The notes under the pieces were generated by a model. It searched no databases and was not told the DNA's origin. It worked only from the letters and a program-made list of their open reading frames with translations. From the NCBI GenBank assembly GCA_030600725.1, contig JAUVLN010000071.1, positions 1-8,703 of the forward strand: a DNA stretch of 8,703 bases, given 5' to 3'. Source of the DNA: Thermoplasmatota archaeon. GTDB lineage: Archaea > Thermoplasmatota > Penumbrarchaeia > Penumbrarchaeales > Penumbrarchaeaceae. A program made the translations under genes and the position numbers. Shown piece by piece: positions 1 through 6,727 of the stretch; position 1 is the first letter of the stretch; the number at the start of each line of letters is the position of its first letter.

Positions 1-2090
1 CTTTCAACATGTCCAGGCTGATGATCCCCCCGCCTGACATGGATTACAGGAACGGTGAATCCTACATCAAATCGGTCATGATAGAGAGGGACCTGGACCT
101 GTACTACTACATGTCCGCACAGGCCGTGGATGGGAACAGGACGATCGTGAACACCACGATGCACCATCTTCCAATCATCGATTCGGACCCTCCGACGTTC
201 GAGCTGGTCAAGCCGGAGCGTGGGGTGTGGAACGCTTTCTTATTCTTCAAGTGCACTGTGGATATAACCGACAAGGAGTCAGGCGTGGATCCGTGGTCCG
301 TGGCATATCAGCTGTGGGACCCCATAGGGGACGAATGGTCAACGTGGTGGACCAGGGGTACCTTCGAGGATATCGGCAACGGCACCCTGAGGTTTACCCT
401 GTCCATAACGTTCAAGGAGGGGAAGGATAACCTGATACGGTTCAGGGCCAGGGACAATCTGGGGAACGGTGATGGAAAGGGAGGATATGCCCTCTCCGAC
501 GATTACCCGGTCTGGGTGGATCCGCGGGGCCCCAGTATCTCCGATATCAGGCCGTCGACAGGGACCGTGGTGGGATTGACCACGGTGGAGGTGGAGGCGG
601 TCATCAGCGACGGGGGATCGGGGGTTAACCCGGGTTCCATCATGGTCTCCTACTCCATATCGGGTCTATCCGGATTCGGGGAGTGGATGAACCTATCGTC
701 GCTTCCCTCCTCGTCGCTTTCGGAGGAGGAGGGGATATACTATCTTGAATTCTCCCTGGAACTCGCCTGGGGCGACCACAACTACTTCAGGATCTTGGCC
801 GCTGATATATTGGGGAACTGGGTGGAGGGAGCCCCCGTACACATCATATGCACGGAACCCGTCATCCACGACCGGGATGACCCGCCGGGGCCCGTTGAGT
901 CCATACAGCCCAGGGTCACCGGATCCGTGATGCCCCATATCACCTGGACCCCTGCGGTGGATCCCGAGGGGGACAGGGTCTATTACTGGCTGCGTGTGGC
1001 AGAGGTGGACGGAGAGGTCCTGTACGATCGGGTCCTGGTGGAGAAGACATACTGGGACCCCGATCGGGAGTTCACGGTGGGGATGGATTACATCATATCC
1101 ATCGTCCCCACCGCAAACGGTTTGAACGGGACGGTCACCAACGCGACCCTGACGGTCTCCATCGATGCCAACAGGCCCCCTCCAATGGTGGAGGAGATCT
1201 TCCCCAAGGCCACGGGCGACACCACCCCGACGATATGGTGGGAACCCGTGGAGGACCCGGAGGGTTCGGAGGTGTACTACTTCATAAGGATGGGGAGGTG
1301 GAACGACCACAGGGACACGATCCCCTGGACCTCCGTCCTCTCTGCGACCAGATACCAGGTGAGGTCCGACCTGCAGGTGGGGGTGTATGAGGTCTCCATG
1401 ATGTGCTCCGACGGGATGGACTTCTCACCGATCAAGACCTTCGCGATCTCCATCGGCGTGTTCAACCCAGTCCTTGAGGTCCAGGGAAGCACGCTGGTCA
1501 TCCCCCAGGGAAGCTCGGCATCGATGAACCTGACCATAGTGAACCTGGGTTATATGCCGGACCAGATAACCCTGGAGCTTACTGGAAAAGCCACGATGAT
1601 GAACGAGATCGAGATGTTCCTCTCCAGGGATTACGTGGAGCTTTCAGCCGGGTCATCAACGAATTCGACCCTCTCCGTGTCCGCGGCAGTTTTCGCAGAG
1701 CCCGGCATCTACATGCTCAACATCACCGTCACGTCCGCGGATATGGTATCGTCGAGCACCAGATCGATATCGATACGGGTGATCGACCCTGACGACAGGT
1801 ACGGTGAGGAGAGTGTCACCTCCACGCCAGATAAGGAGGATAATACGGCGAAATATCTCCTCTTTTCGCTGCTGGCGATGGTGATAATCCTGCTTCTTGG
1901 AATGGGCTTTGCCTACTATAAGGTGGACACGAAGATGAGGGAGGAGGAGGTGGAGATCGTGAGGCAGAAGAGGGAGAGCATGAAGGCCGTGAAGGAGGAG
2001 GGGAGGATGCTCAAGGGGGACGACGGCAAGAAGAAGCTGAAGGGCCCCAAAAAGGGCAGAAAGCACCTTCCTCCGAAGAAAGTAGATTGA
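1..2090 (+). CDS. Large membrane-anchored surface protein with Ig-like repeats (C-terminal part; 5' end outside window)
   Basis: The reading frame is already open at the first full codon (base 3), and the ATG at base 9 is not preceded by a signal peptide or ribosome site, so the true start lies upstream. Residues are counted from that ATG (693). Residues 59-288 hold two beta-sandwich-like units, each with a Gly-Ser-Gly-Val segment (SGVDP, SGVNP). Residues 291-485 hold two fibronectin-III-like units sharing TPxIxW...DPEG...VYY. Residues 486-592 resemble a NEW3/CARDB-type domain with N-x-S/T sequons. A single membrane helix (about 614-637) follows a short acidic linker, and a tail of about 55 residues rich in Lys/Arg ends the protein. 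The charge pattern places the repeats outside and the tail inside the cell. A role in the cell envelope, adhesion or sugar binding is plausible; no catalytic motif is visible. It is well separated from the next gene. Confidence 0.85.
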   Translation, partial: FNMSRLMIPPPDMDYRNGESYIKSVMIERDLDLYYYMSAQAVDGNRTIVNTTMHHLPIIDSDPPTFELVKPERGVWNAFLFFKCTVDITDKESGVDPWSVAYQLWDPIGDEWSTWWTRGTFEDIGNGTLRFTLSITFKEGKDNLIRFRARDNLGNGDGKGGYALSDDYPVWVDPRGPSISDIRPSTGTVVGLTTVEVEAVISDGGSGVNPGSIMVSYSISGLSGFGEWMNLSSLPSSSLSEEEGIYYLEFSLELAWGDHNYFRILAADILGNWVEGAPVHIICTEPVIHDRDDPPGPVESIQPRVTGSVMPHITWTPAVDPEGDRVYYWLRVAEVDGEVLYDRVLVEKTYWDPDREFTVGMDYIISIVPTANGLNGTVTNATLTVSIDANRPPPMVEEIFPKATGDTTPTIWWEPVEDPEGSEVYYFIRMGRWNDHRDTIPWTSVLSATRYQVRSDLQVGVYEVSMMCSDGMDFSPIKTFAISIGVFNPVLEVQGSTLVIPQGSSASMNLTIVNLGYMPDQITLELTGKATMMNEIEMFLSRDYVELSAGSSTNSTLSVSAAVFAEPGIYMLNITVTSADMVSSSTRSISIRVIDPDDRYGEESVTSTPDKEDNTAKYLLFSLLAMVIILLLGMGFAYYKVDTKMREEEVEIVRQKRESMKAVKEEGRMLKGDDGKKKLKGPKKGRKHLPPKKVD
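183..872 (+). repeat. Two tandem divergent Ig-like domains within the surface protein
   Basis: Residues 59-170 and 171-288 of the surface protein share a plan. Each opens with a Pro-rich hinge (DPPTFELVKP; DPRGPSISDIRP), continues with a beta-strand, then D-x-x-SGV(D/N)P with a following Ser and V(A/S)Y, and ends with a hydrophobic strand and a D-N/I-LGN segment (RARDNLGN; LAADILGN). This is protein-level similarity; the DNA has diverged. Confidence 0.55.
879..1463 (+). repeat. Two tandem fibronectin-III-like domains within the surface protein
   Basis: Residues 291-388 and 389-485 align by eye. The shared features are a Pro-rich opening, a V-E-x-I hydrophobic strand, (V)TG/ATG, TP or MP before I-x-W, the block DPEG followed by VYY and a strand ending in an R, then a Tyr/Trp and a V-G-x strand. 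The tryptophan plus DPEG spacing is conserved in both copies. The units are probably spacers or ligand-binding modules on the cell surface. Confidence 0.6.
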
Positions 2091-2302
2091 TCCAAGGCTT
2101 ATCAATGTCAGTATCAAGGACAATGATTGCAGGTTAGTGTCATAATGGGTCGATAATTCAACATCGAAGGTCGCAAGGAAAACGACCTGCATCCCTTTAG
2201 CAAGTAGATGGCCTCCGTTCTAACATCATTGTGATCCCATATGTTCCAAGGCGATCAGCGGACGTTTCAAGCGTATTCATCGGAACCCTTCCCTCTAAAA
2301 CA

Positions 2303-2313
2303 TTATATATTAT
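2303..2313 (+). promoter_or_regulatory. Archaeal TATA-box promoter of the FKBP gene
   Basis: The element TTATATATTAT lies in otherwise mixed-composition DNA after an A-rich stretch (CTAAAACA) that could act as the BRE. Archaeal transcription usually starts about 25-27 bases after the TATA centre, here near base 2333. That excludes the upstream in-frame ATGs at 2241 and 2322 from the mRNA and leaves a leader of about 22 bases before the ATG at 2355. The identical 11-mer precedes the next gene. Confidence 0.65.
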
Positions 2314-2341
2314 TGCGAATAATGTCAAACGCCACCGATAC

Positions 2342-2346
2342 GGGAG
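2342..2346 (+). promoter_or_regulatory. Ribosome binding site that sets the FKBP start
   Basis: GGGAG lies 8 bases before the ATG at 2355. Neither in-frame upstream ATG (2241, 2322) has a comparable site at proper distance. Together with the TATA position this selects the start at 2355. Confidence 0.55.
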
Positions 2347-2354
2347 AAGAAAGG

Positions 2355-2801
2355 ATGACCATCAAGGACGGGGACAGGGTCAAGGTACATTACGAGGGGA
2401 CCTTTGAGGATGGGACGATCTTCGACTCCACGTTCAGAACGGGGGTCCCAAAGGAGTTTAATATTGGCGCCTCCAATATCCTTCCCGCCTTCAGCGAGGC
2501 CGTCAGGAACATGGAGATCGGCGTTGAGAAAACGATCACCGTGGAACCTTCCCTCGGATATGGAGAGATAGATCCGAAACGGATCTTCGACATTGATCTC
2601 AAGGACCTACCCGTCGAGGGTTCACCGACGGTGGGCAGTCAGATCCAGATCCAGCTGAAGCAGGGGATAGCCGTCACCGGCAGGATCAAGGCGATCGAGG
2701 GTGAGAGGATCACCGTTGATCTGAACCATCTGCTGGCGGGAAAGACGCTCATCTACCGGATAGAGCTTCTTGAGGTCAAGGAGGCCGGGCCATCAGAATG
2801 A
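2355..2801 (+). CDS. FKBP-type peptidyl-prolyl cis-trans isomerase, SlyD-like
   Basis: This 148-residue protein would catalyse cis-trans isomerisation of X-Pro bonds and act as a folding chaperone, probably in the cytoplasm because there is no signal peptide. The FKBP core begins at residue 9 with VKVHYEGTFEDGTIFDS, containing the pocket residues Tyr13, Phe23 and Asp24. NILPAFSEAV (41-50) matches the pocket strand and helix, LGYGE (67-71) is the classic loop, and NHLLAGKTLIY (124-134) is the closing strand. The segment between about 72 and 122 is the 'insert-in-flap' chaperone domain seen in SlyD and short archaeal FKBPs, and total length fits that class. The reading frame is open back to an ATG at 2241, but the promoter position, the ribosome site and the typical family N-terminus (MxIxxGDxVKVHY) support the start at 2355. 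The gene appears monocistronic. Confidence 0.93.
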   Translation: MTIKDGDRVKVHYEGTFEDGTIFDSTFRTGVPKEFNIGASNILPAFSEAVRNMEIGVEKTITVEPSLGYGEIDPKRIFDIDLKDLPVEGSPTVGSQIQIQLKQGIAVTGRIKAIEGERITVDLNHLLAGKTLIYRIELLEVKEAGPSE

Positions 2802-2842
2802 GATGCGTGAAAGGGCGATTCCCGGGTATTAACGGGCCATTT

Positions 2843-2853
2843 TTATATATTAT
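2843..2853 (+). promoter_or_regulatory. Archaeal TATA-box promoter of the phosphatidyltransferase gene
   Basis: This is the same 11-mer TTATATATTAT as upstream of the FKBP gene, 41 bases before the ATG at 2884. The expected transcription start is near base 2873, giving a leader of about 11 bases, short but normal for archaea. It lies in an 82-base intergenic gap, so this gene has its own promoter rather than being read only from the FKBP gene. Confidence 0.65.
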
Positions 2854-2883
2854 CAAAGGCGTGGTATCAGATGTGGAAACATC

Positions 2884-3462
2884 ATGACAGAAAAGAGGGA
2901 TCTCCTCAAGGCTCCTAATCTGCTTTCCCTATCCCGCATCGTATTTTTACCCCTCCTCTACCTCTTCCTGTTCGCAAGGTGGCCTCTACCTCTCTTCATA
3001 TCGTTCTCGATCCTCGGTTCCACCGACCTCTTCGACGGAATGGTCGCCAGGAAGTTCAATCTGATCACCGAGATTGGAAAGAACCTTGACACCCTTGCTG
3101 ATGCGTTCTTCGTGTTCTCCACCGCTTTTTTCATACTGTACCTGTATCCAGGCGTGATGAGGGACAACCTGTACCTGTTGATACCGTTGTTCACGCTTTT
3201 CGGCATATCGCTTCTGATCCCGCTGATCAAGTTCAGGAAACTTATGGTGCTTCATACCAACATGATGCGTTTCTCGGTTGTTTTGGTATATTTCACCTTC
3301 CTCTCCTCCTTTTTCATCGACATCACGATACTGCTATCCATCGTCATCGTCTCCTTCATGATCGGCATCATCGAGCTGATCGCGATCTACCTGAGGTTCG
3401 GGGACGTTGACCTTGACACGAGGTCCTACCGCATTGCGAAGATGAGGTACGCTAGACGGTAG
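2884..3462 (+). CDS. CDP-alcohol phosphatidyltransferase family membrane protein
   Basis: This 192-residue integral membrane enzyme would transfer a phosphoalcohol head group from a CDP-activated donor. In archaea, relatives make archaetidyl-inositol-phosphate, archaetidylserine or archaetidylglycerol-phosphate lipids. The family signature D-x2-DG-x2-AR-x8-G-x3-D-x3-D is complete: Asp48, Asp51, Gly52, Ala55, Arg56, Gly65, Asp69 and Asp73. These aspartates bind the metal ions and CDP moiety. About five to six hydrophobic segments follow (around 17-45, 74-89, 97-115, 128-146, 148-170). The N-terminal PNLLSLSRI (11-19) is the usual amphipathic entry of the family. Length is near the family norm. 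The acceptor alcohol cannot be told from the sequence, so no symbol is given. The start is the first ATG after the promoter. The gene ends 4 bases from the opposing reading frame. Confidence 0.93.
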   Translation: MTEKRDLLKAPNLLSLSRIVFLPLLYLFLFARWPLPLFISFSILGSTDLFDGMVARKFNLITEIGKNLDTLADAFFVFSTAFFILYLYPGVMRDNLYLLIPLFTLFGISLLIPLIKFRKLMVLHTNMMRFSVVLVYFTFLSSFFIDITILLSIVIVSFMIGIIELIAIYLRFGDVDLDTRSYRIAKMRYARR

Positions 3463-3466
3463 AGCA

Positions 3467-3742
3467 TCATCCCGTGCCTCTCTCCCTTATCACGTTGGCG
3501 ATGTTGATCTTCCGGATGTATCCGATGGTCAGGAAGGATACCATTACCACCACGCTGATAATGATAATGCAGCCGATGAAGAAGCCGTTCCACGAGAATA
3601 TGATCTCCAGGTTGAACTCCTCGAACTCGCTGGCGTTTGCGAACATCAGGTTGGCCAGTCCATAGGCCCCTATCACACCCAGACCTATGCCCCATACGGT
3701 GATGAAGATGGCCTCTAAGGTCAGGAGCTTTGCGATCTTTCC
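3467..3742 (-). pseudogene. Headless C-terminal remnant of an FtsX/MacB-type ABC transporter permease
   Basis: The frame is open from base 3742 to a TGA at 3467 (91 codons plus stop). It reads K-IAKLLTLEAIFI...GIGLGVIGAYGLANLMF, then a second hydrophobic segment and IGYIRKINIANVIRERG. This is the layout of the last two membrane helices and the terminal basic tail of FtsX/MacB-like permeases: the xxIxxLLxxEA entry, a Gly-rich helix, a short external loop, a final helix and 'aakinPaexlR'-like end. About 300 or more residues of such a protein are missing. A TGA in this frame (3743-3745) blocks upstream extension, and the similarity begins inside the last 22 bases of the ATPase gene. The only usual start codon is a GTG at 3676, in the middle of the first helix, with no clear ribosome site. 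A gene broken by deletion or recombination is the best reading; expression as a small membrane protein is not excluded. Confidence 0.6.
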
Positions 3743-4518
3743 TCAAGCTTCTCCGCTGCGAGTATCGCAGCTCCCGTTGCGGTGACGATCTGGGGCATAT
3801 CCGGGACGTACATCTCCATCCCCAGCTCCTTCTCCATGGCCCTGACCATTCCAATGTTCCTCGCAGGGCCCCCGTCGAAGAACACCACATTCTCAACTCC
3901 CACCTTCTTCGCCATGGCCACAAGCCTTCTTGCAACGGCGCGATGAATACCTGCGATGATATCCTCCTTTGAGTTCCCCTGGAATATCAGGTTGGCAACC
4001 TCGGATTTGGCGAACACCAGACACGTTGTGGTGATGTCAACCGGCTGTTCGGACCGGAGCGACATCTCCCCCATCTGGTCAAGGGGCACCTTCAGGACCT
4101 TTGCAAGCACCTCGAGGAACCTCCCCGTCCCCGCAGCGCACTTGTCGTTCATGGCGAAGTTGATCATCTGCAGGTTGTCATCCATTGCTATGACCTTCGT
4201 ATCCTGCCCGCCTATATCGATTATGGTCCGCACCCCTATCTCCGACCCCAGCCACTGGACCCCCCTGGCATTTGCGGAGATCTCACTGATGCTCTCCTGT
4301 GCGAGCGAGGTCACCCTCCGCCCGTAGCCCGTGGATATGATATGCTCTATCTGCTCGAACTTCAGCCCGGCCATCTCCAGGGCCTGGTCCAGCACCTTCC
4401 TCGACGTCTGATCGTGATTGTGCCCCGTGGGCGACACACCGAAGCCCACCCTCTTTCCATCCTGTACGATGGACGCCTTCACGTAAGTTGATCCGAGGTC
4501 AACGCCAGCAGTGATCAT
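3721..4518 (-). CDS. BadF/BadG/HgdC-type activator ATPase, canonical form (second of pair)
   Basis: This 265-residue protein is an ASKHA-fold ATPase with a [4Fe-4S] cluster at its dimer interface. The family couples ATP hydrolysis to injection of one low-potential electron into a partner iron-sulfur enzyme. The visible motifs are phosphate-1 GVDLGSTYVK (5-14), ATGYGR-like STGYGRR (62-68), phosphate-2 DIGGQDTK (101-108), NDKCAAGTGRF (124-134) with cluster ligand Cys127, TTCLVFAKSE (164-173) with Cys166, and FFDGGPARN (213-221) in the adenosine-binding segment. Length and cysteine spacing match HgdC of 2-hydroxyglutaryl-CoA dehydratase. The ATG overlaps the previous gene's stop as ATGA and follows GGTGAGGAG. 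The C-terminus (EKLEERSQSS) ends where the FtsX-like remnant begins, so the final residues may have been changed by the rearrangement. The protein is cytoplasmic and a partner of the genes upstream. Confidence 0.94.
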   Translation of the reverse strand: MITAGVDLGSTYVKASIVQDGKRVGFGVSPTGHNHDQTSRKVLDQALEMAGLKFEQIEHIISTGYGRRVTSLAQESISEISANARGVQWLGSEIGVRTIIDIGGQDTKVIAMDDNLQMINFAMNDKCAAGTGRFLEVLAKVLKVPLDQMGEMSLRSEQPVDITTTCLVFAKSEVANLIFQGNSKEDIIAGIHRAVARRLVAMAKKVGVENVVFFDGGPARNIGMVRAMEKELGMEMYVPDMPQIVTATGAAILAAEKLEERSQSS

Positions 4519-5381
4519 CTCCTCACCTTCCTGAACAGGTCAAAAAAAGACCTCTTCTTCACATTGACCTCATCCCTCATGACATCCTCCTCGCCCTCGT
4601 GTTCCCTGGGAGCCATGAACGCCGCCCCCATCGCCCCGATGAGCTGGGGGTGCTCCGGTATGAATACCTCCCTGTTCGCAACCGCCTTCAGCTCTTCGAC
4701 AACCCCGATGTTCTCCCCAACCCCGCCTCCAATAAATACGGGGCCCTTGGACCTCATGGAGTTGATCAGGCCGTTCACCTTCCTGGCGACCATCTTGTCC
4801 AGCCCGGCGAGGATATCCTCCTTCTTCTTGCCCTTGGCGATCATGGAGACCACCTCGGACTCCGCAAAGACGGTACAGGTGGCGCAGACCTCCTCCCCCC
4901 CGCAGGACCTGACCGCAAGGGCTCCCGCATCCTTTATATCAACCTCCAATGCGGTCGCCATCGCATCTAAAAACGACCCGGTACCGGAGGAACACTTGTC
5001 GTTGGTCCTGAAATCCTCTATGATCCCCATCTCCCCCCTCTTCATGGCCCGGATCCCCTGGCCTCCGATATCCACAAGTATGATCGACTCGTGATGGAGG
5101 TAATAGGCCCCTTTCGAGAACGCGGTGATCTCGGTCCTGGCCATGTTGGCAAAATCGACAGAACGTCTCCCCTGACCCGTGGCCACGATGTACTGGACCT
5201 CATCCCCGCCAATACCCGCATCTGAAAGAACGTCGTCAAGAAGCGCTCTGGAAAGCTTCCCGGGTTCCATCGTGGTAAGGCGCACGCCGTGAGCGACCAG
5301 CCTGCGCTCCTTGTCCACCACCGCGACCTTGGTGCTTATCGCACCCACGTCGATCCCAACATCGTACGGCTTCCCGCTCAA
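4515..5381 (-). CDS. BadF/BadG/HgdC-type activator ATPase, divergent form (first of pair)
   Basis: This 288-residue homologue of the next gene has GIDVGAISTK (9-18), ATGQGRR (67-73), DIGGQGIR (104-111), NDKCSSGTGSF (127-137) with cluster ligand Cys130, CATCTVFAESE (166-176) with Cys169, and FIGGGVGEN (216-224). Two features differ from the classical activators. The Asp of GGQD and the Lys two residues later are Gly and Arg, and two extra cysteines (160, 166) sit just before the second cluster ligand. A basic C-terminal extension of about 30 residues (KKRSFFDLFRKVRR at the end) is also unusual. The start is a TTG at 5381 overlapping the upstream stop as TTGA; a GGAGGG ribosome site lies 9 bases before it and there is no other usable start before the nucleotide motif. 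It probably pairs with the following ATPase as a heterodimer, as in BcrA/BcrD-type benzoyl-CoA reductases; that is inference. Confidence 0.92.
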   Translation of the reverse strand: MSGKPYDVGIDVGAISTKVAVVDKERRLVAHGVRLTTMEPGKLSRALLDDVLSDAGIGGDEVQYIVATGQGRRSVDFANMARTEITAFSKGAYYLHHESIILVDIGGQGIRAMKRGEMGIIEDFRTNDKCSSGTGSFLDAMATALEVDIKDAGALAVRSCGGEEVCATCTVFAESEVVSMIAKGKKKEDILAGLDKMVARKVNGLINSMRSKGPVFIGGGVGENIGVVEELKAVANREVFIPEHPQLIGAMGAAFMAPREHEGEEDVMRDEVNVKKRSFFDLFRKVRR

Positions 5382-6727
5382 CCTCTCTTTCCCTCCTTCT
5401 TCCCGCTGAACGCCCTTCGGGTCTTGATCATCTCGACGAACGCCTCGATCCTGGTCCTGACCTGCTCCACGTCACCGTCGTCGTACTCGCTCTCCAGCTT
5501 GATCATGGGTATCTCCGCCTCGCGGAGCTTCATCTCTATCTTGGTGGCCTCCAGGTTGTTGAGATGACACCCTCTCAGAGTATGATACACAACCCCCTCC
5601 ACTCCAAAGATCCGTATGGACTCCTTCATCCTCCTTATGCGGTCGTCGTTCGGTGAAAAACAGGGGCACGTGCAGGGAAAGAAATACCTCTCCGCAAGGG
5701 CCATCAACATCTCGGACATGGAGCGCTCATCCAGCATCACGGGATCGGACATGATCCTGTGCCCGGAGCAGAGCTCGTCGCTCACTATCAGGCCCCCGCT
5801 CTCCTCCACCAGGGATGGGATCTTGAAGTTGGGATATATTATAGGGGACCCCGCAAGCATGATCCTTGCAGCCCCCACCTCCCCGGAGTGGAGACCTTTC
5901 CTGACCATGGCCTCGAGCTCTTTCTCCAGTTCAACGGCCTTCTTTGTCCATCTGGTGATCTCGTCCTTCTGGGACGCCTGGGCGATCAGGAGCATGTCCT
6001 GGCCCGATATGGGGGGCGTCTTCCTCCTCCTGTACTCAAGAAGCCTTCCCCAGGCGGCCTGGGCTTCGTTCCACTTCCCTATCTCTTTTAAAAGCGCCTT
6101 CCTCTTGATCCTCCTGCCCGTTAGCTCCTCCAGCTTCCTCTTGAGATACGTGATCTCCCCCATCCAGAGCTTCGATGTGGTGTCCCCCGTCTTCACCCTG
6201 GGTATGTTCAGCATAAGCACCGGGGCCCAATCCTCGTATATCTCACCCAGTTTCAGCTTGCCGTCGCACGTCGCAGGGCTTACAACGAGGTCAAGCTCCT
6301 CCGCTATGGGGTCGGAATGTACCATCTTCGCCCCCAGGGTTGCCTTCACCATCGGACAGAGCCCCGCATCTCCGAGCAGCTCGTTGGCCGGATGGACCGG
6401 CTCGTAATAGCCGGAGGAAATCCCTACCCCCCTTGCCCCAGCGGCGTTTATCAGCTCGAACGGGACCATCACACAGAGGGTCCCCACCACCTTCCCCCCT
6501 CCCGATCGAAACTCCCGAAGCTCCTTTACCCTGATGCCGCCGTAGGTGTGGATATCGTCGAAGTACTTCATCACGGCGGGCCTATCTTTCTGAGCCTTCA
6601 GGTCGTCCTTTACCCTCTTTTCCATCTTCCTCGACTCCGAGACGGTCCTCTCCCTCTGCTCGTCAGAGAAGTACTCCTCCCTGTCCTTGAGGTATCTGGG
6701 CGGCCCTTCCGTATCTCCGTTGGACAT
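5378..6727 (-). CDS. 2-hydroxyacyl-CoA dehydratase D (HgdB/BcrC) family iron-sulfur protein, double-cubane-protein-like
   Basis: This 449-residue protein belongs to the family of HgdB/FldB, BcrB/BcrC and the double-cubane cluster proteins (E. coli YjiM type). Clear family landmarks are GTLCVMVP (82-89), ELLGDAGLCPMVK (116-128), PATCDGKLK (151-159), EEITxW-like DEITRWTKK region (255-263), AGSPI (292-296), DELCSG (317-322), PCTCPCFSPN (351-360), GVVYHTLRGCHLNN (378-391) and the family's terminal IPMIKLESEYDDGD...RTRIEAFVEM. Its eight cysteines are 85, 124, 154, 320, 352, 354, 356 and 387, more than the three ligands of a single cluster in classical dehydratase subunits. TCDGK and the single-subunit gene arrangement resemble double-cubane proteins. 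The first 50 residues are a charged, probably helical extension. The start ATG directly abuts the stop of the preceding gene and has GGAGGG 7 bases upstream. The likely role is ATP-driven low-potential reduction; the substrate is unknown. Confidence 0.9.
   Translation of the reverse strand: MSNGDTEGPPRYLKDREEYFSDEQRERTVSESRKMEKRVKDDLKAQKDRPAVMKYFDDIHTYGGIRVKELREFRSGGGKVVGTLCVMVPFELINAAGARGVGISSGYYEPVHPANELLGDAGLCPMVKATLGAKMVHSDPIAEELDLVVSPATCDGKLKLGEIYEDWAPVLMLNIPRVKTGDTTSKLWMGEITYLKRKLEELTGRRIKRKALLKEIGKWNEAQAAWGRLLEYRRRKTPPISGQDMLLIAQASQKDEITRWTKKAVELEKELEAMVRKGLHSGEVGAARIMLAGSPIIYPNFKIPSLVEESGGLIVSDELCSGHRIMSDPVMLDERSMSEMLMALAERYFFPCTCPCFSPNDDRIRRMKESIRIFGVEGVVYHTLRGCHLNNLEATKIEMKLREAEIPMIKLESEYDDGDVEQVRTRIEAFVEMIKTRRAFSGKKEGKRG
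5391..5396 (-). promoter_or_regulatory. Ribosome binding site for the TTG start of the first ATPase
   Basis: GGAGGG on the minus strand ends 9 bases before the TTG at 5381 and lies inside the end of the dehydratase-family gene. It supports the TTG start, which forms a TTGA overlap with the upstream stop codon. Confidence 0.6.

Noticed and set aside
693..1310. A 205-codon minus-strand open frame within the surface protein gene
   Set aside because: The translation is rich in His, Pro, Gly and Arg with no recognisable motif, typical of an antisense shadow. The opposite strand has clear domain repeats.
2168..2188. Inverted repeat AGGTCG-9-CGACCT in the spacer after the surface protein gene
   Set aside because: The 6-base stem has no T-run after it and lies about 80 bases past the stop codon. 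It could be a chance hairpin; there is not enough to call a terminator or operator. Nothing else is seen between 2091 and 2300.
2241..2354. Extended N-terminus of the FKBP protein from an ATG at 2241 or 2322
   Set aside because: The TATA-like element lies within this stretch and would place transcription start after both ATGs. The extra residues do not resemble a signal peptide or the family's N-terminus.
3426..3935. A 169-codon minus-strand frame spanning the ATPase end and the FtsX remnant
   Set aside because: It is out of frame with both recognisable proteins and has a Trp/Arg-rich composition with no family resemblance.
5616..6407. A 263-codon plus-strand open frame opposite the dehydratase-family gene
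   Set aside because: It is fully antisense to a strongly conserved gene, is Ser/Pro-rich without domain motifs, and has no ribosome site. It is a by-product of high-GC codon use on the other strand.
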